Positions 56,458 to 64,000 of a stretch of DNA of 64,000 bases are shown here, one piece after another. Below the pieces are notes generated by a model, which worked only from the letters and a program-made list of their open reading frames with translations, was not told the origin of the DNA and did not search any database. How positions within the stretch are numbered: position 1 is the stretch's first letter; each line of letters starts with the position of its first letter. A program made the position numbers and the translations under genes. The DNA is from Faecalibacter macacae (GTDB taxonomy: Bacteria; Bacteroidota; Bacteroidia; Flavobacteriales; Weeksellaceae): positions 1-64,000 of the forward strand of contig NZ_RDOJ01000005.1 of the NCBI RefSeq assembly GCF_003687725.1, written 5' to 3'.

Positions 56458-59169
56458 TTACTTCTCCGAATTTTGGAATGGAATATTAGGATTTAAGATG
56501 TCTTCTATTAATAAACTTAATGGTTCTTTTGTTAATTCTATGATTGAATTATCTATAGTAGTTGATTTATCTAATTTCAATTTGAATAATTCCTTTTTAG
56601 GAAATTTGATTGGATAGATACAAAGTTCAATCGACTTATTTAGGTTTTCTGGATTTGAGAAAAACAAATGTGCATAAAATGCAAGTTGTAATTCTTTTGC
56701 TTTATCACTTTCTTCAAAAACCACATTAACTTTTTCAGAATCTATTTTTACATCTTTTGTAAAACCTGTTTTATAATCGATGATTCGGATTTGTCCATCG
56801 ACTTGGTCAATTCTATCAATAACACCTTGTAGTTTAACTAAACGACCATTAGATAATTCAAAATCAATACAGTGTTTTGACTCTAATTGTTTTATAATAA
56901 ATTCAGAAATTTCGGCAGTTTTGCAGTCTTTTTCAAGAACACCGTTTACAATTCTCTCCGCTATTTTATACACTAGATAGTTTGGACCTTGGTCAGTATG
57001 TCCATCTTTATATTCCTTTTTAAAGAATTTTTGTAAGGATTGATCTTTGATTTTATCAATCATTTTAAAATCCTCTTTAATCATTATTTTATTGATAAAA
57101 GGCGTGTATAGCTCTTCTAAAGTTTCGTGTACAATATTACCTAAAGTCTTTGCAGAAACCATTTCTTCAGCTTCTTCAACTTCTTGGACACCAAAAACAC
57201 GTTGCTCATAAAAATCTAATTGATTTCTTAAATAAGAGGATAGAGAAGAAGGCGAAATTCCTTTTTCATCGGCCCATTTATTTAATTTTTCCATGGTATG
57301 AGGCGTTTTTTCAATTACAATTTCTTTTAAAGGTTTTGTAATGAAACTTGGCGCTGCAAATGATTCGTTGATTTGATGATTACTTTCGAATTTAATTTGT
57401 GAAATGAAACGAGATTTTTCACCAGACCCCATTCCATCAGCTTCTGTATTATAAACTAAATGAATATTTTTCCCACGCTGAATTAAGCGATAAAAGTGAT
57501 ATGCATAAATTGCATCATTTTCTGTAAATGTATTTAATCCCATTTCTTTTCGGATATCGTAAGGAACAAATGTGTTGTTCTGACGACCTAATGGTAAAAT
57601 TTCATCATTTACAGAAGTCATGATGATGTTATCAAAATTAATTAAACGTGTTTCTAATAATCCCATTAGCTGTAAACCTTTTAAAGGCTCACCGATAAAT
57701 GCAACAGACTCGGATTGAACAATTTTGTTGTACAATAAGAATAAAGTTCTGTAGTCTTTAACATCTGTTACTTCTTTTAAATTATCAGCTAATTGAACAA
57801 AAACTTTCTTAAAATAGAAAAGGTATTCCTTTAATAATAAGAACTTAAAATCCGATCCGTCGTTAAAATAAGGATGTTGTATTAATTCTTCTGTCCAGTT
57901 TTTTAGTTGATTCACAAAATCAGGTAACGAATTTGGAATAAAGAATAATGAACTGAAAATGTTATCTTGTAAACTTCCTTGTAAAGTTTTTTCAGCATTA
58001 AAAATTCGATTGTTTTTTCGAATTGTGTTTGAAGTTTCACGTGATGATGCAGTTGAAAATTTAGATAAGGTTCTATTTTCTAAAATTTGTAAGACATTTT
58101 TAAAATAGAAGGTTTTTCCTTTTCCTAATTTTTCACGGTTCATTTGTAATTCGAAAACAGATTTGAAAAATTGAGCCAATGGAACTGATTTCAATGGAAT
58201 ACCCATCGAAATATTTAAGTATGAAATATTATCTGGTAATGAATTTAAAATGGCAGGTAAAATAGATTCATCCGCTAAAATTAAAGCTGTTTTTTTGATT
58301 TCATCTTCATCCATTTTTGCGATAATGTCAGCAATGTACTTTGCTTGTCCAACTTGCTTTGCAACGCCAGTTACGTAGATATTTTTCTCTTTTGAAAATT
58401 CGTCGAAAGTCCATTTCCAATTCTGAACTTTTTGTTTGTAACGGCGCATAAATGCACCAGCTTCTTGATTCGGATTTTCTAAATAGTATTTATCTGCATC
58501 CCAATAAATTTGAGCGATATGATGCTTTTCAAAATTGAATAATATCTTTTGTTCTGCCTCTGTTAATGCATTAAATCCAGCGAAAACAAACTTATCTTCT
58601 TGTGCAGCGATAATTTCTTCGACTTTGTCGGCTGCTAATCTAAATACTAAACCAGCATAACCTTGATTATTAGCAACCAAATCTTCTCTTAATTGGAAAT
58701 AGAATTTTGTAACAACTTGCCAAAACAAAATGTGTTTTTGCATGACTTCATTTTTATTTACAAAAATTTCATCTTTTCCCCATTTTTCGATTCGTTCAAT
58801 CGAAACTAAATAATCTAAAATTTTTCCAGGATCAACTAAAGAAGAATCGATATCATCAAAATCCTTTAAAATAGTTGGTCCCCATTTGATAAAGTCTTCA
58901 AATGTATCAGGCTTTTCGACCACTTTTTTATACGATTGATAAGCTTTAAACCAAAGATTAATTCCTGAAATGATTTCTAATTGAGCAATTTCGGCCATAA
59001 AATCTTCAACACTTATCATCTTTGGTAAAATCAAGGTATGCGCTTGTTTTTGAAACTCTTGTCTGAAGAATAACATAGGACGTTTACCAGGTAAAACCAA
59101 AGTTGTATTTAAGAAATCGTTTTTTTGGCTTAAAAGATCTGAAACTACGTTTTCGATAAATTGTGACAT
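56458..59169 (-). CDS. PD-(D/E)XK nuclease, AddB-like
   Basis: 903 residues. The N-terminal and middle parts look like a degenerate helicase (TLVLPGKRPMLFFRQEF, NIIMTSVNDEILPLG), and the C-terminal 230 residues hold the RecB-type nuclease: GNIVHETLEELY, GVIDRIDQVDGQIRIIDYKTG. This is the shape of AddB, the partner of AddA in double-strand-break processing, but addA is not beside it and the iron-sulfur cysteines of Gram-positive AddB are not evident. Cell role as a recombination nuclease is inferred. Confidence 0.82.
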   Translation of the reverse strand: MSQFIENVVSDLLSQKNDFLNTTLVLPGKRPMLFFRQEFQKQAHTLILPKMISVEDFMAEIAQLEIISGINLWFKAYQSYKKVVEKPDTFEDFIKWGPTILKDFDDIDSSLVDPGKILDYLVSIERIEKWGKDEIFVNKNEVMQKHILFWQVVTKFYFQLREDLVANNQGYAGLVFRLAADKVEEIIAAQEDKFVFAGFNALTEAEQKILFNFEKHHIAQIYWDADKYYLENPNQEAGAFMRRYKQKVQNWKWTFDEFSKEKNIYVTGVAKQVGQAKYIADIIAKMDEDEIKKTALILADESILPAILNSLPDNISYLNISMGIPLKSVPLAQFFKSVFELQMNREKLGKGKTFYFKNVLQILENRTLSKFSTASSRETSNTIRKNNRIFNAEKTLQGSLQDNIFSSLFFIPNSLPDFVNQLKNWTEELIQHPYFNDGSDFKFLLLKEYLFYFKKVFVQLADNLKEVTDVKDYRTLFLLYNKIVQSESVAFIGEPLKGLQLMGLLETRLINFDNIIMTSVNDEILPLGRQNNTFVPYDIRKEMGLNTFTENDAIYAYHFYRLIQRGKNIHLVYNTEADGMGSGEKSRFISQIKFESNHQINESFAAPSFITKPLKEIVIEKTPHTMEKLNKWADEKGISPSSLSSYLRNQLDFYEQRVFGVQEVEEAEEMVSAKTLGNIVHETLEELYTPFINKIMIKEDFKMIDKIKDQSLQKFFKKEYKDGHTDQGPNYLVYKIAERIVNGVLEKDCKTAEISEFIIKQLESKHCIDFELSNGRLVKLQGVIDRIDQVDGQIRIIDYKTGFTKDVKIDSEKVNVVFEESDKAKELQLAFYAHLFFSNPENLNKSIELCIYPIKFPKKELFKLKLDKSTTIDNSIIELTKEPLSLLIEDILNPNIPFQNSEK

Positions 59170-59228
59170 GATTGTAGGCTTGAAATTTATAGTGTAAAAA
59201 TAGTGTTTAAAATGACAAAAGATGTCGT

Positions 59229-59744
59229 TTAATTTATAATCTCAGATTTTATTAATTCACCATTTTTGAAATGATCTTTTTTTATCAAAACACCATTTTC
59301 AGAATAAATATATATTTCTCCGTTACCCATATTAAATGGTCCACAGTAGATATTATTCTTTTTTTTATCGTAACAATTCGCAATTTTGTTTGGTTTTCCA
59401 TTCACAAATAAAATGCGAGCTTTAGGATTACCATTTTTATAAAAATATTCAAAAACTCCTTCTTGTAAATTATTTACCATCATTCCTCTACTTTCTAATC
59501 TTGTATTGGGATGATATGATTCTAAAATTCCATTAATATCTCCATTGATGTAAGGAATTATACTTTGTATGGCACCGTTAGAATAGTAATTTGTAGTTTC
59601 ACCCTCTTTTATATTTTGTGAATTATACATAACGATGGATTTGATACGACCATTATTATAGCGTAGAATTTCTTCGTAATAATCTTGTGCTTTTATAAAA
59701 TTACTTATCAAAAATAGAAAGAGTAAAAAGATATTGTTTTTCAT
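59229..59744 (-). CDS. YwqK/MORN-repeat protein, exported
   Basis: 171 residues with a signal peptide (ends FIKAQD). Repeated units such as YYSNGAIQSIIPYINGDING and YFYKNGNPKARILFVNGK are MORN-like motifs of the YwqK family. Database names call these antitoxins, but this one is exported and no toxin is seen next to it. Overlaps the next gene by 4 bp (ATGA). Confidence 0.8.
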   Translation of the reverse strand: MKNNIFLLFLFLISNFIKAQDYYEEILRYNNGRIKSIVMYNSQNIKEGETTNYYSNGAIQSIIPYINGDINGILESYHPNTRLESRGMMVNNLQEGVFEYFYKNGNPKARILFVNGKPNKIANCYDKKKNNIYCGPFNMGNGEIYIYSENGVLIKKDHFKNGELIKSEIIN

Positions 59745-60220
59745 GGTTTGATTTCTTTGATTTTAGTTTGAAATAATTTCTCGAATGATTCCTTAATTTG
59801 ATTTTTAACTAAAAGTGGACCAATATACATTAACATTGAACCGAAAAATAACATGATTAGAGAAATTCCTATAGCAAAAAGATTGGTTAAAATTAATGAA
59901 CCGATTAAAAAAATACTTACAAAACTTAGCCAAAAAATACAAAATATAAAAGTGAATGAATTTTGTTTTAATTGGATTTTTATTAAAGTTTTATTAGAAG
60001 AAATTGGTTTGAAAGTTCCAATAATAGATGGATTAAAAGAATTTCTACTGTTTATAACTTTCTGAATTTCGAAATAATCATTATATATTTTACCTTGAAA
60101 TTCTTTTTTAGGGGTGAAAAATCTAATTTTCTTTTCAATCGTATTTTCGAATAATATTTTGAAAACTTCTTCTTGCGAATAGTTTGTTTCTAATTGATAA
60201 TATTTAGGTTTCAAAAGCAT
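59741..60220 (-). CDS. Small membrane protein, function unknown
   Basis: 159 residues. A soluble N-terminal half (about 1-90, with FEIQKVINSRNSFNPSIIGT) and two adjacent helices near 93-135. I know no family. Translationally coupled to the MORN protein by a 4-bp overlap, suggesting the two act together. Confidence 0.65.
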   Translation of the reverse strand: MLLKPKYYQLETNYSQEEVFKILFENTIEKKIRFFTPKKEFQGKIYNDYFEIQKVINSRNSFNPSIIGTFKPISSNKTLIKIQLKQNSFTFIFCIFWLSFVSIFLIGSLILTNLFAIGISLIMLFFGSMLMYIGPLLVKNQIKESFEKLFQTKIKEIKP

Positions 60221-60230
60221 TTAATAAATA

Positions 60231-60262
60231 TAAAAAAAAACGACTAATTTCTTAGTCGCTAA
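60231..60262 (-). terminator. Terminator of kbl
   Basis: CGACTAA/TTAGTCG stem with TTTC loop; nine T follow on the minus strand. Confidence 0.82.
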
Positions 60263-60286
60263 TATATACTATTGAAAAATAATTTC

Positions 60287-61486
60287 TTATTTAATCACAC
60301 CTAATTCTTTACCTACTTTAGTGAAAGCAGCAATAGTATGGTCTAATTGTTCTTTTGTGTGTGAAGCTGAAAGCTGAACACGAATACGTGCTTTATCACG
60401 AGGAACAACAGGGAAGAAGAATCCGATGACATAAACACCTTCATCAACTAATTTATTGGCCATTTCTTGCGATAATTTTGCATCATATAACATTACAGGA
60501 ATAATAGCAGCATCACCTTCTGGGATATCGAAACCAGCATCAACCATTCCTTTACGGAAATACTCTGCATTCCACATTACTTTATCGCGTAAAGTTGTGT
60601 CCTTTTCTAACATATCTAAAACTTGTAAAGCTGCACCAACAATACCTGGAGCTAACGAGTTAGAGAATAAATAAGGACGAGATTTTTGACGTAGCATTTC
60701 GATTACTTCTTTTTTACCAGATGTAAATCCACCCATTGCACCTCCTAAAGCTTTACCTAAAGTAGATGTAATGATATCTACGCGTCCCATAACTTCATTA
60801 TGTTCGTGTGTTCCACGACCAGTTTTACCAATAAAACCAGTTGCGTGAGAATCGTCAACCATAACTAACGCGTCGTATTTATCAGCTAAATCACAAACAC
60901 CTTTAAGATCAGCAACAATTCCGTCCATAGAAAAAACTCCATCAGTTACAATAATTTTGAAACGATGACCTTTTTCAGAAGCTGCGATTAATTGCGCTTC
61001 TAAATCTGCCATGTTATTATTTTTGTAACGGTAACGAGCCGCTTTACATAATCTAACACCGTCTATGATAGAAGCGTGGTTTAATTCGTCAGAAATAATT
61101 GCATCTTCTTCAGTAAATAAAGGTTCGAAAACACCACCATTCGCATCAAAAGCAGCTGCGTATAAAATAGTATCTTCCATTCCTAAGAAGTTCGCGATTT
61201 TTTGCTCTAATTCTTTATGAATATCTTGAGTTCCACAGATAAAACGTACAGATGACATTCCGTAACCACGGTTGTCTAACATTTTTTGAGAAGCTGCGAT
61301 AACTTCAGCATTATCAGATAAACCTAAATAATTGTTAGCACAAAAATTTAATAACGTTTTTCCGTTTTCTAATGTAATTTCTGCACTTTGTGGAGAAGCA
61401 ATGATTCTTTCTTTCTTGAACAATCCTTGTTCTTCTAAATCATTAAGTTGTGTTTGTAAGTAGTCTTGAAATTTATTGCTATACAT
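60287..61486 (-). CDS. kbl: Glycine C-acetyltransferase (2-amino-3-ketobutyrate CoA ligase)
   Basis: 399-residue PLP enzyme of the alpha-oxoamine synthase family, cleaving 2-amino-3-ketobutyrate with CoA to glycine and acetyl-CoA. [44 protein letters not shown] and the PLP lysine in [14 protein letters not shown] are present. Length is usual. Works with the threonine dehydrogenase at 42561-43517, though the genes lie 17 kb apart. A TATATTTG -7 box lies at 61509-61516 (minus). Confidence 0.95.
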   Translation of the reverse strand: MYSNKFQDYLQTQLNDLEEQGLFKKERIIASPQSAEITLENGKTLLNFCANNYLGLSDNAEVIAASQKMLDNRGYGMSSVRFICGTQDIHKELEQKIANFLGMEDTILYAAAFDANGGVFEPLFTEEDAIISDELNHASIIDGVRLCKAARYRYKNNNMADLEAQLIAASEKGHRFKIIVTDGVFSMDGIVADLKGVCDLADKYDALVMVDDSHATGFIGKTGRGTHEHNEVMGRVDIITSTLGKALGGAMGGFTSGKKEVIEMLRQKSRPYLFSNSLAPGIVGAALQVLDMLEKDTTLRDKVMWNAEYFRKGMVDAGFDIPEGDAAIIPVMLYDAKLSQEMANKLVDEGVYVIGFFFPVVPRDKARIRVQLSASHTKEQLDHTIAAFTKVGKELGVIK

Positions 61487-61508
61487 AATAAATCACTTTT
61501 GTTTACTA

Positions 61509-61516
61509 CAAATATA
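61509..61516 (-). promoter_or_regulatory. -7 box of kbl
   Basis: TATATTTG on the minus strand, 22 bp before the kbl start; no clear -33 TTG. Confidence 0.4.
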
Positions 61517-61570
61517 ATAGTTTAGCTTAGTTTTTGCTTAACTTTGTAGTTCATAAAAATAAAAGAATTA

Positions 61571-62488
61571 GTGTTTTTAATAATAATATTTTCATTTCAG
61601 TATTTTTTCCTTGCAAAAGTTTTTAATAAAAATAAATTAAAAGCAATTTTAAGTGCTTTAGGATTGTATTTCTTAGGGAATTTTATTTTTGGAATTGGAT
61701 TATTTATTTTATTATCTTTTAATGTAATAAATGTAGGGTTTGATGTTACGAATCTAGATCCAAACAACATAAATGAATTTTCTAAAACTTTAAATCAATA
61801 TTTAGTTGAAAATAATGTGCCTATTATTACAGAAGTAATTTTGTTTGTATTAGTTGGTATGGTTTATTATAATTATGTAAAAAATAAATGGATGAAAGAA
61901 GTTATCGCAGATAATGAACCATTTATTAAAGAGATTAAAGAACAAGTGACTAAAATACAGCAATTAATTCCTGTGAAAACGAATTGTTATTTACATTTTC
62001 ATGATGTTAATGCTACAAATATTCATTTAGTTCCGCAATTGGCAACTGAAATTTGGAACCATTGTTACAAGGATATTATCTCGCAAGAGCAAATTGATTA
62101 TATGTTAAATATGATGTATAATCAAGAAAAAATTAACGAGAATTTAAATAATGGTGAACATTGGAAAATCTTAAAAGCTGATAATGTTCCGGTAGGATAT
62201 ATTCATTTTAAAGAAGAAGATGAAAAGTTATTCTTATCTAAAATCTATTTGTTACAAGATGAAAAATATAAAGGGTTAGGACAAGCTTTATTAAATGAAG
62301 TAATTAAATTTGCTTTAGATAATAAATTTAAATCTATTTATTTAACTGTAAATAAAAATAATTCAAAGGCAATTCGTTTTTACGAAAAGAATAATTTTAC
62401 AAACGTAAAATCAGAAACATTTGATATTGGTAATGGTTATGTAATGGACGATTTTATTTTTGAAAAGAAAATTGTTCAAGTAGTATAA
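61571..62488 (+). CDS. GNAT acetyltransferase with an N-terminal membrane domain
   Basis: 305 residues, probable GTG start. Residues 1-115 contain three hydrophobic helices (about 1-15, 28-50, 84-103), then a short charged linker and a complete GNAT domain (about 135-300) with YKGLGQALLNEVIKFAL as the acetyl-CoA loop and NSKAIRFYEKNNF near its end. Its opening (EIWNHCYKDIISQEQIDYML) is the usual beginning of soluble members of this family, so the membrane part looks like a fusion. Substrate unknown. Confidence 0.82.
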   Translation: MFLIIIFSFQYFFLAKVFNKNKLKAILSALGLYFLGNFIFGIGLFILLSFNVINVGFDVTNLDPNNINEFSKTLNQYLVENNVPIITEVILFVLVGMVYYNYVKNKWMKEVIADNEPFIKEIKEQVTKIQQLIPVKTNCYLHFHDVNATNIHLVPQLATEIWNHCYKDIISQEQIDYMLNMMYNQEKINENLNNGEHWKILKADNVPVGYIHFKEEDEKLFLSKIYLLQDEKYKGLGQALLNEVIKFALDNKFKSIYLTVNKNNSKAIRFYEKNNFTNVKSETFDIGNGYVMDDFIFEKKIVQVV

Positions 62489-62524
62489 AATCTAAAAGCG
62501 AATTAATTATTAATTCGCTTTTTT
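62488..62524. terminator. Bidirectional terminator
   Basis: AAAGCGAATTAA/TTAATTCGCTTT stem and T-run between convergent genes; it overlaps the last codons of the MerR-like gene. Confidence 0.8.
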
Positions 62525-63353
62525 TAGTTCTAATTCTTCGAAAAAGATATTGAATTCATCAATGTTGTAGAATTTTTGTTTTCGTGGAATTTTGTATTTT
62601 TCAATAGTAATTTGTCTTCCAATCAAATAAAACTTATCTATTTCTTCAGGAAAAGCTTCAAATATTTTTAAATAAGATTTATAGTTAGCGCTATTCGTAT
62701 CAAAAGATAAGATAATGTCTGGGTTAACGTCTTCTATAAATTGTTTAATTGATTTTACATTTTGATTGGCTCCTATATAAAATGTACGATATCCTCTTTC
62801 TTTTAATAATAAATTTGCGAATAGTAAGCCAATTTCATATAACTCATTTTCAGGTAAATACAATAATATTGTTTTATTTTTATCATAAACCGAGGCAGTA
62901 TTATGTATTAAATGATGTAATTTTCTTTCAAGTAAATTCATCATATAATAAAACTGTACAGGAAATTCTTTTATAAAATGAAAAGTTTCAAAAATTCTAA
63001 CTAAAAAAGGATAAATCACAAATTTGTAAAAGTCTTGTGTGGTAAGTTTTTTTAATGCAGAATCAATGATAAGATTAAATTTAATCCCATTGTATGTTAA
63101 AGTTGCAGCTAAAAGTTGGTTTATTATATCCTCGTTTAATTTATTTTTAATAAGATTGGATAACAACTCAATTTCAACCTTAATTTCTAATTGGTTACTT
63201 TCTAATAAACATATTTTCTCTATTGTATTTAAACCTTCTATCTTTTGTCGGAATAATATCTGGAAAGACATTGTATTTTTTGTGCCAAAATAAGATAGTA
63301 GTATCGGGGAGACCTGATAAATGACTAAGTTGATCTATTGTATATCTTTTCAT
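62510..63353 (-). pseudogene. MerR-type regulator with B12-binding-like domain, frameshifted
   Basis: The 5' end (63353 down to about 63230) encodes a MerR helix-turn-helix, MKRYTIDQLSHLSGLPDTTI then FWHKKYNVFP, but its frame stops at 63195. The main frame (253 codons from 63271) carries the rest: IEKICLLESN.., a helical linker and a Rossmann-like domain (KTILLYLPENELYEIGLLFA) as in CarH/LitR regulators. Removing one A from the AAA at 63228-63230 joins them as RRFNTIEKICLL. The usual B12 DxHxxG histidine is absent (ENELYEIG), so cobalamin is probably not bound even in the intact form. Regulatory target unknown. Confidence 0.8.
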
Positions 63354-63381
63354 GGTTTTTGTTTAGTTATTAAATATAATG

Positions 63382-63412
63382 AAAAAAGCCATCTAAAAAG
63401 ATGGCTTTCAAT
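63382..63412. terminator. Terminator after the LysM gene
   Basis: AAAGCCATCT/AGATGGCTTT stem (63385-63394, 63399-63408), loop AAAA, with a T-run on the minus strand. Confidence 0.85.
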
Positions 63413-63425
63413 AAATAAAATGATA

Positions 63426-64000
63426 TTAAGATTTTTTCTTAGTTTTTAAATATATATTTTGTCCTTCAGTCGGCTGATCGCCTGGATCCATTCTATTTAA
63501 TTTGTACAAGTTAGTCAACTTTACACCAAATTTTTGTGAAATAGAATACATATCGTCACCTTGTTTTACTTTGTAACTGTTTTGAGAACCTTTTGATTTT
63601 TTCATGTCAAAGAATACAATTTGACCTTCTTTAAGCTTAGTTCCTAATTTAATTTCATTGAACTTAGCTAAATCAGACGGAGTTTTTTTGTATAATTTTC
63701 CAATCGTACCTAAAGTTTCTCCAGCTTCTGCAACAACATAAGCTATATTGTTCGGATGTCGTTTAATTCTTGAAGTTGGATTCTTTTTACGCGTTTCAAT
63801 AGTAATTGATGGTCTAGTTTCGTCAGAAGTTTTTGCAATTGTAGTTGTTCTCGTTTCTACATAATCTTCGTTAGCTGTATGTTTAACAGAAGTATTGGTA
63901 ATAATTGTTTTATCTTTTGTACGTTCAATGGTTTTAGTTGATTTATTACTTGCTAAATATTTATCATCATTATTTCCATAAAGCGTATATAATTTAGCAT
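63426..64000 (-). CDS. LysM-domain cell-wall protein (C-terminal part, cut by window end)
   Basis: The last 190 codons of a protein running off the right edge. A Ser/Thr/Lys-rich linker (about 90 residues) is followed by a LysM-like region (IAYVVAEAGETLGTIGKLY, KTPSDLAKFN) and a second, clear LysM (SYKVKQGDDMYSISQKFGVK) ending in GQNIYLKTKKKS. LysM domains hold proteins to peptidoglycan; in Flavobacteriia they often follow a glucosaminidase domain, which would lie outside the window. Confidence 0.85.
   Translation of the reverse strand, partial: AKLYTLYGNNDDKYLASNKSTKTIERTKDKTIITNTSVKHTANEDYVETRTTTIAKTSDETRPSITIETRKKNPTSRIKRHPNNIAYVVAEAGETLGTIGKLYKKTPSDLAKFNEIKLGTKLKEGQIVFFDMKKSKGSQNSYKVKQGDDMYSISQKFGVKLTNLYKLNRMDPGDQPTEGQNIYLKTKKKS

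Noticed and set aside
59229-60220. Toxin-antitoxin pair (YwqK name suggests antitoxin)
   Set aside because: The MORN protein has a signal peptide and its partner is a membrane protein unlike any toxin, so the usual label is not supported.

Overview
The window looks like chromosomal DNA of a low-GC member of the Bacteroidota, most likely class Flavobacteriia (a Weeksellaceae-like genus such as Empedobacter or Chryseobacterium fits, but genus is inference). Reasons: AT-rich sequence, promoters of the TTG-N17..21-TAnnTTTG type, few Shine-Dalgarno sites, a BtuB/BtuG-like vitamin B12 uptake pair, remnants of a type IX-secreted SBBP-repeat protein, the Bacteroidota form of L-threonine dehydrogenase and a Bacteroidota-style MoxR/DUF58 cluster.

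Layout. 1-245: end of an rRNA operon (5S rRNA and terminator). 320-1870: a repeat-rich segment holding an IS110-family element with a structured non-coding left end (candidate bridge RNA), several REP-like repeats and ten copies of a 7-bp tandem repeat. 2.2-5.7 kb: cobalamin riboswitch, BtuB-like TonB-dependent receptor and BtuG-like surface lipoprotein. 5.9-13.6 kb: OmpR-type response regulator, histidine kinase and a three-gene heavy-metal RND efflux system. 13.6-17.6 kb: decayed gene for a large T9SS-secreted SBBP/gliding-type protein. 17.7-27.5 kb: housekeeping genes (polyprenyl diphosphate synthase, rlmN, queA, purB, fructosamine kinase, purA) with a TlpA-like thioredoxin and a beta-barrel protein. 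27.7-29.7 kb: DsbA/FrnE-like protein and two amidase paralogues. 29.8-36.4 kb: DUF58-MoxR-DUF4350-DUF4129-membrane protein-SpoIIM operon, divergent from an RDD gene. 36.4-40.9 kb: YchJ, a TPR gene broken by a nonsense codon, and a three-gene amino-sugar kinase / RapZ-C / nucleotidyltransferase operon. 41-50.4 kb: acyl-CoA dehydrogenase, threonine dehydrogenase, M13 peptidase, rhodanese, rpsO-pnp, S41 peptidase. 50.5-53.2 kb: alkaline phosphatase with a His-rich COG0523 GTPase. 53.3-64 kb: phosphoesterase, acetyltransferases, dicarboxylate symporter, AddB-like nuclease, kbl, a frameshifted MerR/B12-domain regulator and the C-terminus of a LysM protein.

How it fits together. Most of the window is ordinary core genome. 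The parts with most promise are the IS110 element with its foldable left end lying inside a REP-like repeat; the RapZ C-terminal-domain gene wedged between two amino-sugar salvage enzymes; the riboswitch-controlled BtuB/BtuG pair; and the COG0523-phosphatase operon. Four genes carry disruptions (IS110 transposase, SBBP protein, TPR protein, MerR regulator). The indels all lie in A/T runs, so real decay and assembly error must be told apart. I see no CRISPR array, prophage, tRNA gene or defence system.
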